This document shows, one piece after another, positions 12,201 through 22,532 of a stretch of DNA of 64,000 nucleotides. Positions within the stretch are counted from its first letter, which is position 1. The number at the start of each line of letters is the position of its first letter. Source of the stretch: Amyelois transitella (lineage: Eukaryota; Arthropoda; Insecta; Lepidoptera; Pyralidae). The stretch is from positions 3,100,001-3,164,000 of the forward strand of contig NC_083527.1 of assembly GCF_032362555.1 (NCBI RefSeq). Reading direction: 5' to 3'. The translations under genes and the position numbers were made by a program. The notes beneath the pieces were generated by a model, which worked only from the letters and a program-made list of their open reading frames with translations, did no database searches and was not told the origin of the DNA.

Positions 12201-15200
12201 TCGTCCGACATCGTTCCGTACGGCAGCTCCATGTGAATATCCCAGGGCGGGTCCGCCATTATTACTGCGAACTTGCCTGTGAAACAAAAACTAGTGTTTT
12301 CTAAATTGACTTGACACCGTACCATGCCGTGTGGTTCCCGGCACCAATACAAAAAATAATGGGACCACTCCATCTCTTTCCCATGGATGTCGTAAAATGT
12401 GACTAAGGGATAAGCTTGGGATTCTTTTTTAGGCGATGGGCTAGCAACCTGTCACTATTTGAATCTCAATTCTATCATTAAGCCAAATAGCTGAACGTGG
12501 CCATTCAGTCTTTTCAAGACTGTATGCTCTGTCTACCCGGCAAGGGATATAGACGTGACCACATGTATGTATGACTTGATACCTCACAGGTGTAGATAGC
12601 TGACATCAAAAGCAACAACCCTTTTTCTACGACTTTTGGTAAAACTCAAAACATTACTTAATGTATAGCGGGATATGAATATGATTTTTCATGCAAATAT
12701 CATCATCTTCCTCCTGGCGTTAGACCAGGTTACATCCCCACCTCTCTGAAGAGGAGAACCGGATGCACCATTGACCATGATTCTGGATTCGGTAATTCAG
12801 GTTTTTACACGAAATCAGGTATGTATTGGATCGTGGTTGAACATCCAGTTGCTTGAATGTGCAGGGTTTTTCATGCAAATATAAACATACCTAAAAATGT
12901 CATGTCCAAATATCGCAAATCGCACTGTATCCATTGCGGCGGGGTCAGTGTCAGCACGCCGTCCGCAGGCTTCGAAACTGTGGTTGCGCCTGAAATTAAA
13001 TATTTCATTTTTAACCCCCGGACGAATATAATAACGGCACTCCGTTATTATCTTCGTCCGGAGGTTAAAAATGATAATTATATATCACTATATAAGTTTA
13101 ACTTGGGCAACGTAGCTATCGAAAGAAAGAATCGATTTTGATGTTTTTTTTTTAAAGACGTATTAGCCGAAAATGTTCTACGCTATGTTTGAAAGAAATC
13201 GGTTTAAGATGGCCGCCGCCACAAAATGGCGGATTACATATTTTGTCAAGATTCCTTTAATGTGGGTATCAAAAAAACGTGTTGGAGTGAAGTAGATCAA
13301 CGATCCCAACCTTCGATGAACTATGATACACACCACACATATATACACCATTCAAAAATGGATCTTAATGTAATGCAATAAAAGAAGGTCACGGTGAATG
13401 AGTAAAGTTTAAATTTAAAATATTCGTGGTGTATTAAGATCACATTTATTTACATGAACATAAGATCCATTTTCCAACGGACGGACGAATTTGTTTGTTT
13501 TGGACACTTTTTCAACCAATTTATGAGTTAACAGAACCTACGTCGATGGTCGATTCAAATGATCTAAACAAATTTCAATAAAAAAAATAAAATAATTTTA
13601 TACGTTTGCACCTACTCAAACATCTCTTTGACTTTTAATATTAAACTAGCGACCTGCCCCGGCTTCGCACGGGTTGCATTTATACATATAAACCTTACTT
13701 TGTATAAAAAATAAACCGCATAAAAATCTGTTGTGTAGTTATAAAGATCTAAGCATACATACATAGGAACAGACGCGTTAAACGACTTTGGTTTAAACTA
13801 TATAGAGAAAAGAAAATTAGTTAAACATCATAACATAATACATACCATTATTTGGACCTTTGGCTGTATTTTCTGTGAGATTTTTATTCACAGTAGCGTT
13901 AGGATCTGTGTTGTCCACTTCGTAATGCACATATCTGAAAAGAATCACAATCCATACATATAATAAAACTGTAACTGAACTTTGTCTGTACATTGAAGAT
14001 ATTTAAGAAAAAAATTTATAAGGGCACTTTTTAGGGTCAATAGAAGCCAAAACAATAATGTATAAGAATAAAAATTATTTAATAAATTTAACTACATAAA
14101 AGAGTAAAACAGTCTGGTTTCTTGATTATATTATTTCTCCATTTTGGAAATTTCAGTTTTTAAAAATGTTCTAATATTTAGCAGAACTTGTTAGTTAATG
14201 ACTTTTTTAAAACCAATATACTGGAAACAAATAAGTCATTAGATGTTCTGGAAGTCTCAGTAAATTTGAGTCCAATTCTGTCCAAATAAGTTTTGGTTAG
14301 TGTCTCATAGATGGCGTCTAAAAACGACCCATCGCTTTTTAATTATTTATGTACCTAGTATTTTTGTTTGTGTTTAGTATTCATATCGCTTTGTCGAGAT
14401 GAATATAGATACATAAATAAATATTGTATATTTTTTTTTGTTCAGTATTTCTCAATATGGGGTCTAAGAATCCATAATTTTGATTAATTTTTTTATACAT
14501 ATAAATAGATACAAACTTGCAACTATCCATATGGAAGCAGGTGTTGAGAAACGAGCAGTCTCCGAGCGATTCGTCCGTATGACTTTGAATAATCTTCTTG
14601 AAATGTAACTTCTTGCAGCCGCTCCGAGAATCTTCTTTGTCGCCGGTTGCCCGTGCGCATTCAGCTCGGGTGCCGTGTGGACAGAACTCCATTACTTGAG
14701 CACCTGAGACGGGAATTTAACCCTTTATTATAAAGAGCTTTAATGGAGAGATGAATGTAAATAAAGCGAAAAAAAAATTTTCAATGATCTGAGCAATTGG
14801 AAAAGTCTTTTTGCCTTCCCCACACGTAAAGAGGCCAAAATTAACTCACCCCCTAGGCATTTGATGAGGGTTTGGAATTCTTTAAAGGGTGATTTGAACA
14901 GGCAGAAAGACAAATGTAATTATGGGCTTATTATCGGCCACACTAGGCTAATACATTTTCTGAGAAAAAAAAATATGAATAAAAAGTTTGTTTATATAAT
15001 TACCTCCTTGACTTTTGAATTTATCAGCGAGTGACCTTTCCTTGGCTGTGGGTTTGCTGAGTAGATCCATGATTTCCTCTCCTACCCTCTTGACGGCCTT
15101 CTCCCTGCTTGAAGGCATTGCTAATAAGGACTGTTATGAAAAATAAATTAAATTAAAAATTGCCTGACATGATCATTTTAAATTTGATTTGATCAATTAT

Positions 15201-17403
15201 ATACTAGGTGCCCAGATGAGAGCAAATTCAATCAAAATACCGACTGATTCTGACTTTATACATCATATTACAAAAATCCATTCAAAAATAGATCTAAATA
15301 AGTTGCAATACAGTACACAATCGTTAAATATTTAACTCTGCTACAGGCAGATATTTCTTCAAACTGTTTCTTCATCGGCAAATTTTGTTCTCATGTTAAT
15401 ATGCAATTTTTTTGATATTTTTTTTTTATATATATTGATGAATTTTATGACAGAACTCCGGAAGAAGAGTTTGTACTCTGGCTGCAAAAATTTTCCAGTC
15501 AAATTTAATGTATTATTATGTAAATATCCATAATCCATAATAAAAATAAAAAAACTACCATAATGTCTGTGCCTTTTTGCGCTTTCTTTTCAACCGTCGC
15601 CGTTTTGGTCACTTTCGCTTTTGTATTTTCTTCTGTGACAGTTTCACCTTAAATAAAACATCATATTTATTTATTTGGTCTACCAAGATAAGTTACATTG
15701 TAACATGTTATACAATTAAATACATAATATTAATTTAATTGCTTAATGTAAAAACTATGAAAGGTAAACCTCACTTGCTCAAATTTTTAGTTGAAAATAT
15801 TTTCTTCAGTATTAGTAAAATTTGGGAAACATATTTAGAATGGTAAAAGTTTTACAATTAAAATAAATAAAACAATAATTATAGTATAATATACTAGATT
15901 TTGCACGATGATTCACTCCCATGGGAATTCCCAAAACAAGTAGATTTTCATTTTCAAGAAAGTCAAAATTTTCAGTTGTTACATATAATATACCTCATAA
16001 TATGTAACACCTGAAAATTTTGACTTTCCTGAATTTCTATGAATAAAAAGAAATCCCTGTATTTTGTGCAAAACTTTAATAGTTTATATCGTAATACCTT
16101 TTCTTTTGCCCGTAGAAGACTGTTCCTCCATAAGAGCAGCCAGCACCGCTGCCAACCGAACTGACTCGGCACTCACCACCTCAATATCACCATCCGTTGT
16201 ACTCTCTGTACGCTCACTGATCCTAGAATTTTAGGGTTTTCCGTTATGATATTATAAATACATTAAAAGTTGCTATCAAGCAGGTGTGGGACTCTGGTGG
16301 CAGAGAAGATACTTATGTTTTAATGAAGACCGAAAAGCAAAGACAAAAAAATAGAAGCTTTAGAAAAATTTCACTTTCAAAATTTACTATTATTTATAGT
16401 ATTGGTCTCATGGAATAAGCAGATTTTGCTTGGAGGGAGGCACCCGCTCCTACCTCCTGACTTTAGTACTGGTTGCATCCTCACCACTCTGGAGAGGAGC
16501 CCGGAGTAAGCTCTTGACCAAGGATCCTGAATTTGGTGAGTCAGTTACAGGAAGTGATTCCCATCTGACCTTCGCAACCATTGCAGGAGAACCTTACCCG
16601 TATTGGACCTATCATGGGTAAGTACATATCCAGTTGCCTGAATGTGCAGGTTTCCTCAATACTAACGTAATAAGCTTCTGTGTAGCAAACTTCTCTAGGA
16701 GATTAGCCACAATTCCAGCATCGACATCACCCAAGCCCGGCAGTAAAGCATTGGCCGTCGCAGGCAGCTGTAACTGCATGTCTGACAGCACTTGCAGTAG
16801 ACGCACTTCAAGGGATGCTATTGGGACCACCTTCGGCTTCTCTGGCACTTGCGAGGCTAAAAGGATATTTCTTTTATTTCACATTATATACATAGATAGT
16901 CTCATCTATATCCCACGCGGGTTAGAAACCATTTAGTCTTGCAAAGACTAAAAGGCCATTTTTAGCTGTTAGGTACATGATTGAATTGAGATTCAATGAT
17001 TTCAGTTTATTTTTTTATAAATTATGTATTAATATTATGAATGTGAAAATTTTTAGGTCATCCTTATTATCTCTGTGTGTTTTTTATTCATTAACGCATG
17101 AACCGCTGAACTGATGACATTGAATGACACAATACACTACCCTTAACAAATGGTCACTAAACATATTATGTTTCAAGAATTCCAATTTCAATGAAATTCA
17201 TTGCTCACAACCTTACCTTCATTTTTCTGGGAGACTGGACTCAACACAGCCCGGTCTTTCGATCCTGGAGAGCCTTCTCCACGCTCAGGTACCAAGTTCG
17301 CGCCCAAAATGTTCTGTCGTTCTTTCTTTCGCTTTTCAAGCTTCTCCCGCAAACTGTTCCGCTTACTCTTAACTGCTTGAATCTCTTCCCACGCGTCAGA
17401 CAT
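9212..17403 (-). CDS. METTL3: METTL3, N6-adenosine-methyltransferase catalytic subunit, 13 exons
   Basis: Catalytic half of the METTL3-METTL14 writer that places m6A on mRNA in the nucleus using S-adenosylmethionine. Exons, 5' to 3' on the minus strand: 17403-17217, 16856-16667, 16222-16098, 15647-15559, 15130-15004, 14703-14517, 13934-13846, 12989-12891, 12276-12132, 11648-11501, 10521-10410, 9888-9822, 9338-9212. Phases close exactly to 563 residues (human 580). Visible parts: N-terminus [23 protein letters not shown] stretch near exon 3; paired CCCH zinc fingers about residues 247-302 ([29 protein letters not shown]); [13 protein letters not shown]; catalytic DPPW at about 373-376 in [20 protein letters not shown]; the gate loop [20 protein letters not shown]; and the SAM-side [10 protein letters not shown]. 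Nothing is broken. Introns hold SINE copies, three long hairpins and an LTR fragment. The 820-base gap to NDUFB9 is probably a shared divergent promoter. Confidence 0.97.
9571..9803 (+). repeat. Short interspersed element 'CTAGCTGTGCCCGCGACTTC'
   Basis: Full-length-looking copy from AACTAGCTGTGCCCGCGACT to CTTCAGCTTTATAATAT, in the METTL3 intron between its last two exons. Two sister copies at 48648-48905 and 50636-50893 align along the whole length. No protein is encoded; class unresolved (SINE with RTE-like tail, or Lep1-type Helitron). Confidence 0.7.
10236..10325 (+). repeat. 3' end of a non-LTR retrotransposon (LINE)
   Basis: CAGAGATCGTGGCAAGTGGA, then the TCTCTGCCTACCCCTCC block and GGCGTGATTTTATGTATG. 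It matches the end of the LINE fragment at 50131-50262, whose frame ends VVSAYPSVKEA. Strongly 5'-truncated. Confidence 0.6.
10528..10697 (-). repeat. SINE-like element, partial
   Basis: Has the (CATA)n tail, ATCCCTTGCGGGGTAGACAG and GGTTGCTAGCCCATCGC, and stops inside AATCCCAAGTTTATTAGAC. In a METTL3 intron, six bases upstream (on the mRNA) of the exon at 10521. Confidence 0.75.
10869..10912. repeat. Perfect 20-bp palindrome with 4-nt loop
   Basis: Arms 10869-10888 and 10893-10912 are exact reverse complements around a TCTG loop. Each arm contains GGTAAGAAT on one strand, a splice-donor-like string. Lies in a METTL3 intron. Confidence 0.85.
11690..11785 (+). mobile_element. LTR fragment (fossil)
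   Basis: About 95 bases matching the start of the solo LTR at 48915-49169 (TGTGGCGACATCTCT, then the CACACAACAACTGTCAATCA region). Only a broken piece; it lies about 40 bases upstream, on the mRNA, of the METTL3 exon at 11648. Confidence 0.6.
12324..12573 (+). repeat. SINE-like element, near full length
   Basis: From TGCCGTGTGGTTCCCGGCAC through GGCGATGGGCTAGCAACC to AGACGTGACCACATGTATGT. About 250 bases with no coding capacity, in a METTL3 intron, antisense to the gene. Confidence 0.85.
12690..12870 (+). repeat. Second SINE family (tRNA-like head type), middle part
   Basis: Contains CATCCCCACCTCTCTGAAGA, GGTTTTTACACGAAATC, GTATTGGATCGTGGTT and CAGTTGCTTGAATGTGCAGG. It matches the copies at 16430-16660 and 56455-56890; the last keeps the tRNA-like end. 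Confidence 0.6.
13006..13072. repeat. Long hairpin (32-bp arms)
   Basis: Left arm 13006-13037 (CATTTTTAACCCCCGGACGA...) and right arm from 13041 pair with two mismatches around a CAC loop. TTTTTAACCCCCG is a start seen in repeats of many Lepidoptera, so this is probably an internally deleted or inverted fragment. It begins 17 bases upstream (on the mRNA) of METTL3 exon 8. Confidence 0.75.
13646..13770 (+). repeat. Short 'CTAGCGACCTGCCCCGGCTTCGCACGGG' interspersed element
   Basis: Diverged member of the CTAGC...GCTTCGNNCGNG group of small elements, in a METTL3 intron. Recognised from its head sequence only; its 3' end is not clear. Confidence 0.45.
15953..16033. repeat. 81-nt near-perfect hairpin in a METTL3 intron
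   Basis: Arms of 34 bases (15953-15986 and 16000-16033) pair with two mismatches around a 13-base loop. The left arm has AGTCAAAATTTTCAGTTGTT and the right arm its complement. Either a small MITE-like fold-back or a precursor-sized RNA hairpin. Confidence 0.75.
16430..16660 (+). repeat. Second SINE family (tRNA-like head type), partial
   Basis: GGTTGCATCCTCACCACTCT, ATTCCCATCTGACCTTCGCA, GAGAACCTTACCCGTATTGG and CAGTTGCCTGAATGTGCAGG. It ends at the 3' edge of METTL3 exon 2 (16667), so the element abuts the splice donor on the opposite strand. Confidence 0.6.
16888..17000 (-). repeat. Diverged SINE-like element
   Basis: Old antisense copy: CATCTATATCCCACGCGGGT followed by a degenerate GGCCATTTTTAGCTGTTAGG block. 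In METTL3 intron 1. Confidence 0.5.
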
Positions 17404-18224
17404 AGTTTTTGAATGAAAATAAATACTTGATTGAAACCGGCTTTTTCAAAAGCTGATAGTTTAGATAACTGTAAACATATTTTACAAATTAAACAACATT
17501 ATAATGAAATAAGACTTTCATAAATAAATGGCCTTATTTTTATCTGAAATCTTTGTTTTGTATTTTGAATTTAAATAGAAACAAGCAACAAGCACGGAGC
17601 ATTTTGTCAATTTTTGTCAGTGTCTTTTAAATTAGTTAAATTTGACAGCAACTTGACTTTGACATAATTCTTTTTAAAACTAATTTAAGTGTCTTGTGTA
17701 CATACCAAAGACTAAGCATAAGCTCAAGTACATTAACTCACTAACTGATTGACTGGAAAGATCTTCGTGAGTTACAATATTTTCATTTTGTAGGTATTCT
17801 CTTATATTTTGTTTTACGCAATAAAGTTACAACAACAAAGATAACAACTTTTTTCAAAAAACCTGAAAAGCCATGTTTATTATTATATGGAGTAAAATTG
17901 GGGCAAAACTGATTTTTCCAAATTAATTTAATACTCTGTAAGGTACTACTAGTTAGTATGTACCTACATACTAGTTAATATTAATTAATAAAATTTCGAG
18001 TTGCTGGCCACTTAAAATATAATTTAGTTTTTCAAAGAAATTAATAAAGTCATACATTGTCATAATTGTTTTATTTGGCAAGTGGCCAAGTATTACTTAT
18101 TTCTAAGATCAAACATTAAATACGTCTGTTTTTTGAGTACACATTTCTAGACAAACTTTTTTGACCAGTTCTGAACAAAACGGTGACAAAATATAACTTA
18201 CTTAAATTTCACTGAATAGGTATC
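17404..18224. promoter_or_regulatory. Divergent METTL3 / NDUFB9 intergenic region
   Basis: 821 bases between two start codons that point away from each other. AT-rich, with no obvious TATA box and no repeat of the main families. It presumably holds both promoters and 5' UTRs; no exact start site can be assigned by eye. Confidence 0.45.
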
Positions 18225-19361
18225 ATGGTTTTTGCTCCAGAACTGAGGACTCATGCGCAAAAAGTTTGTTCATTATACAAAAAGGCTTTGCGCACTCTAG
18301 AAGCCTACTATGTAGAAAGGTAACCTTATCTGCTTTTATGTAATACCTACTAGCTTTTATTCGGGGCTTCACTCCAGTGGGAAATTCTGGAAAAAAGGCT
18401 CTGAAGGTCTATTCTATATAGTGTTAGATTTCATGAAAACCATCTACAGTAGTTTTATGAGTTTATTCGTTAAAAACAACATACATTTTCTTTTCTCTTT
18501 ATTAACACTGTGGGTAAAGGTGTTTTAATTATGGAATTAAAAGCGAATGGTATTTTTAGAGGACCCGTAACCTACTCCTCCGGGGAAGAGGCGTTTAGAA
18601 AATTTTATTTTGCGTGTTATAGAAAAGTGGTGCGCTATCATCAAGTACTTCTCAGGAAACAATTTGATGATAACAGATGTGTGTGTGATCCTGTGGAACA
18701 ACGCCGTTTACTTTGGAGCGGCGAGCACGAGTTGTTCTTGCAAAAACATCCTATACCAGTAGCTAAATGTATGTAACACAGCATAATAAGTATTTAGTCT
18801 GAATATCTGGCTTGGGTTGCATTAATGCTCTATACCTGCCAGCAGGCTAATGGCACGCGCGACACTGTTTTTATAAGACCCGTTTCAAAAAACGACACAG
18901 TAACGATAGTTTTTCGTTAAAATTTGCGTTGCACGTGTCATGCTACGGGGGCAGGAGGAACAAGATGATATCTTCTTTTAGTCGATGGACTGGCAACCTG
19001 TTACTATTTGAATCTCAATTACATGATTATGCTGAACGTGGCTTTTAAGTCAAGGGATAAATATAGATATTTCGTATAATATTATTATTTCAGATTGATT
19101 TTGATTGATACTTACATTTGGTACGAGAAGTACCTACTCATGGCATCATTATGACCATTAAAATATGTTCTATTGTTTTCAGTTCCAAAATCTCTTGGAA
19201 TAGCTGCAGGTGTAGCACACGGCCGTGTTTCAGAGCCACCAGATTGGGTCCTAGATTACTGGCACCCTCTTGAAAAAGCTCAATATCCTGAGTATTTCGC
19301 GAGACGCGAGAAAAGAAAATGTGAATACATTGAAAAGTGGCGCAGTGGAATTGTGTATTGA
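18225..19361 (+). CDS. NDUFB9: NDUFB9 (B22), accessory subunit of mitochondrial complex I
   Basis: Three exons: 18225-18319, 18599-18768, 19183-19361, giving 147 residues. NDUFB9 is a LYR-motif accessory subunit of the membrane arm of complex I and binds an acyl carrier protein. Recognised by VCSLYKKALRTLEAYYVER (LYK/LYR motif near the N-terminus), FYFACYRKVVR, PPDWVLDYWHPLEKAQYPEY and FARREKRK, matching insect ND-B22. A second acceptor at 18558-18559 would start exon 2 at 18560 and add 13 codons in frame (GPVTYSSGEEAFR); I chose the downstream acceptor because the joined ERKFYFACYR aligns with the family without a gap. AATAAA lies at 19412-19417. The stop gives the usual short insect C-terminus. 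Confidence 0.92.
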
Positions 19362-19903
19362 TTAGCTTCATTTGTTTATTGAATTTATTTTTGTGACCGA
19401 CAGCGTAAAACAATAAAATTACTGGTTACAATTAAAACGTTAAACTATTATTTCTAACTGACCTGGGGTGAAACCAAAGCATTTTAGAGCAATAATAGAA
19501 ACTAATTATTAACCTACAGATTTAAAAACATTACTTGAAGACATGTGCGTGTTTACCGCTACGTTTGAAGCAGACCAAGCTCGTCTGCAGGCCTTTGTTA
19601 CTTTGCCAGAAAACGAGCAAAATTGGCAAATTCAAGTATATTTTCTTTGAAGGTCTACGTCAAGATGACAAATGACAACCTACTTACCTATAATAGGTTA
19701 TGTTGATATGTAGGTCGATTATCGTGCGCGTATATCGCAAACGCAAAATTTTGATTTCATATAAAAAATATTTAGAAATATAGTTCAATTACAGTAATTA
19801 TTACTGTCATCCTAAGGTAGTTATATTATCACTAGTAGATTATATTATCACTTTAATATCCAGAGAATCAAATAAGCATAGTGACAAAAAAGGTGTGATC
19901 AAA
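19362..19903. other. NDUFB9-TTC4 intergenic region
   Basis: 540 bases holding the NDUFB9 polyadenylation signal (19412) and the TTC4 upstream region. A frame at about 19,516-19,650 is open but matches nothing I know and has no convincing splice partners. Confidence 0.4.
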
Positions 19904-21907
19904 ATGTCCAACGAAGAGGAGAACAAGAAGGCGATGTCTGACGAAGAAAGACTTGCGTTGTGTCAGAAGCTGGACCAAGAATTGGATGAATTTATTAACA
20001 GCTTGGAGAGGAAGCGGTACACGGAAGGATGGCCAGAAGATCGTTGGGAGGTATGGCTCATTCATGATTATTGTTCGATTCATAATTTAGCATGAGATGC
20101 ATTGCAATATTGTTCATCAAATCGAAATGTATTCCATCAATAATCAAGTCAATGTATCAACCTCTCTTTTTCGTAAATTATTATTTGCGGTTATGATGAT
20201 AATCAACAAATTTGATGCCAAAGTCAAGAAATTGTTAATAATCCAGCTAATTATTGCTCCTTTAGTACATTGTAGGGTTAATTTCACAAACACAATTACC
20301 ATATCTTTATTCCTTACAGAGTATTATTTTTAGGCCGATGTAGACCAGTAGTGTAGAAGCTAATTTTATAATTGGTCAAAACAGTAGGAAATAATTTGTG
20401 AGTGTTTTACATCTGACAGAATTAAAAGCTACTTTTTTATAACAATTTTACTTAAATTTTTTTTTATTTATTTCAGGAGGAGATGAACAAACATCCATTT
20501 TTCATGAAGGACACCCCAACCACTGGTGAGCTCTCTCCTCTGGCTGAGGGCCTGGCCAATCTGAAGTATGACCCAGAGGAAAACACGCCATTGGAACTCG
20601 CTACAAACTACAAAGATGATGGGAACTTCAACTTTAAGCACAAGAATTACAGATTGGCTATTTTAGGGTAAGTTGGTAACATTTTTTTATATTTTCGTTT
20701 AAGTAAACAACCCACAATGTGATCCTGTATTTAATTGCTATAATCTTTGTCTAGCCTTAATAAAGTTAAAAACCTGACAATAAAATATTGAATTATTTTT
20801 CCTTATTATATAAAGGTTTTGTAATTTGTTTATGACCTACTTAGTAAAGTTTTTTAATTGTGTAACCTTCATTTTATGATATGTTTTTGAAGAATGAATC
20901 TGTTTACACTAAAATAATTGAAGAATATGTAGGTATATGAGTAAAAAATTTATAAAAAATAAAAACAATATAAAAAGAAGTAAGTACTTTCATAATTTAT
21001 ATGTTTAGGATATATACCTGAGAAATCAATTTCTTAACCTTCAGTGTTTGCATAAAACCAATCAGTTGTATCAAGAAAACTGTTTAATTTCAGATATACA
21101 GAAGGCATCAAAGTGAGATGCAATGATGCTGAAATCAATGCTTCTTTGTATAACAACAGGGCAGCAGCTCATTGGCACTTAAAAAATTACAGATCTGCAC
21201 TATTTGACAGTGAGAAAGCACTATCATTCAATCCAACCTATACCAAAGCAAGAGTACGAGCTGCTAAAGCTGCTTTTGAAATAGCAAACTATGACTCTTG
21301 TTTAGAACATTGTCAAAGAATACTTGAAGAAAACAAAGATGACAAAGAGATTACTGATCTTATTAATACTGCTAAGAAGAAGAAATTGATCCAACAAAGA
21401 GATCAACGGAAGAAGGAGAAGCAAGATGCTAAAATAAATGAGCAAAGACAGCAAGTTTTAAAAGCCATTATTGAGAGGGGGATAAGAATTGTAAATTGTG
21501 AAGATGAAGATGATATTGACCTTTCAAAATTGGAACCAAGTTTGCCCGGTGCCCATGACTCAATAGTCCACATTGAAGATGGCATTTTAAAGTGGCCAGT
21601 GTTATTTTTGTATCCAGAATACCAAATGACAGATTTTGTCAAAGCATGTCCAGAAAATGTTCCATTACTAAATCAGTTAGAGCAGCTATTCCCAGCTCCA
21701 TGGGATGAAAAGAATAAATACAGTGTTGATAGAGTGAATGTGTATTATGAGGGCTATGATAAAATGCCACATATAGTAAATCCTGGTGATAAGTTGGGCG
21801 ATGTGTTGAAATCGAAATATTTTGAGCTCAAGGCGGGGACACCTGCATTCTTTGTCCTACCGCGTGGCAGTAGGATTGAGAGTAGGTTTTTAGAAACTTA
21901 TTTGTGA
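19904..21907 (+). CDS. TTC4: TTC4 / Dpit47, tetratricopeptide Hsp90 co-chaperone
   Basis: Three exons, 19904-20050, 20477-20667 and 21094-21907, encode 383 residues (human TTC4 387). The N-terminal acidic helix contains [13 protein letters not shown]. The TPR domain runs from about residue 75 to 190 ([58 protein letters not shown]), followed by a Lys/Glu/Gln coiled coil. The C-terminal Cns1/TTC4-type domain has [15 protein letters not shown] and LFPAPWD and ends in [20 protein letters not shown]. Family members clamp the MEEVD ends of Hsp90/Hsp70; the Drosophila orthologue Dpit47 binds Hsp90 and DNA polymerase alpha. The start is the first ATG after an in-frame stop. All domains are intact. 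Confidence 0.95.
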
Positions 21908-22532
21908 TTGATCAAGTGGTTTGTTTTACAGGTATTTATTTTGTTAAGTAAATGAATTTTAGATTCAATGTAATATATGTGTAATATATTGTAGACAACT
22001 TATGTTTTTTGATTTTGTTTCCTCCACTAGTTTGGAAGGTTCCTTATAACATACACATCAAGACAAATGTACAAAATGCAGGTGTATAGCACAATGCTGA
22101 ATTCGTAAAGTTCCTTTTCTTATTGAAGAATTTCGGTTATTTCTCACTTTCTTTTTATTTTGGTCTAGAAACGTGTATCTTTCTTTGTTATAATGTGCGT
22201 GCAGCTTTTGGTCTCCTTGTGAAGTGACACTTACAAAGAAATAAGTTACATAGAAACATATCATAAACCTAAATGGTTACATTTTTTCCTTGGATTTCCT
22301 TCATTTAGGGTTCATCAAAGCACAATCCGATTTCTCAGTTTTTTGCGCATTCCCAGTTGCAAGCTCCACAATAGTGTTTCAGGGCCTCGGGTCAGCTTTC
22401 CTACTACCATGTACGAGTGTAGGTTGCATTTTGTCCTCTATGTTAAATTACTATATCAGATGTAACACTAGTGAGGGGACAATGATAAAATTAATATCTA
22501 TGTATTTTTATAATATATTTGATTTTATAATC
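21908..22532. other. Convergent 3' region of TTC4 and gene A
   Basis: Contains the 3' UTRs of TTC4 (+) and of the secreted-protein gene A (-). No recognised gene or repeat; the open frames here are chance. Confidence 0.5.

Noticed and set aside
12086-12304. Plus-strand frame across the METTL3 DPPW exon
   Set aside because: Antisense shadow of a conserved catalytic exon.
19516-19650. Open frame LLEDMCVFTATFEADQARLQ between NDUFB9 and TTC4
   Set aside because: Looks codon-like but has no start/stop or splice partner and matches nothing I know; may be an old fragment.
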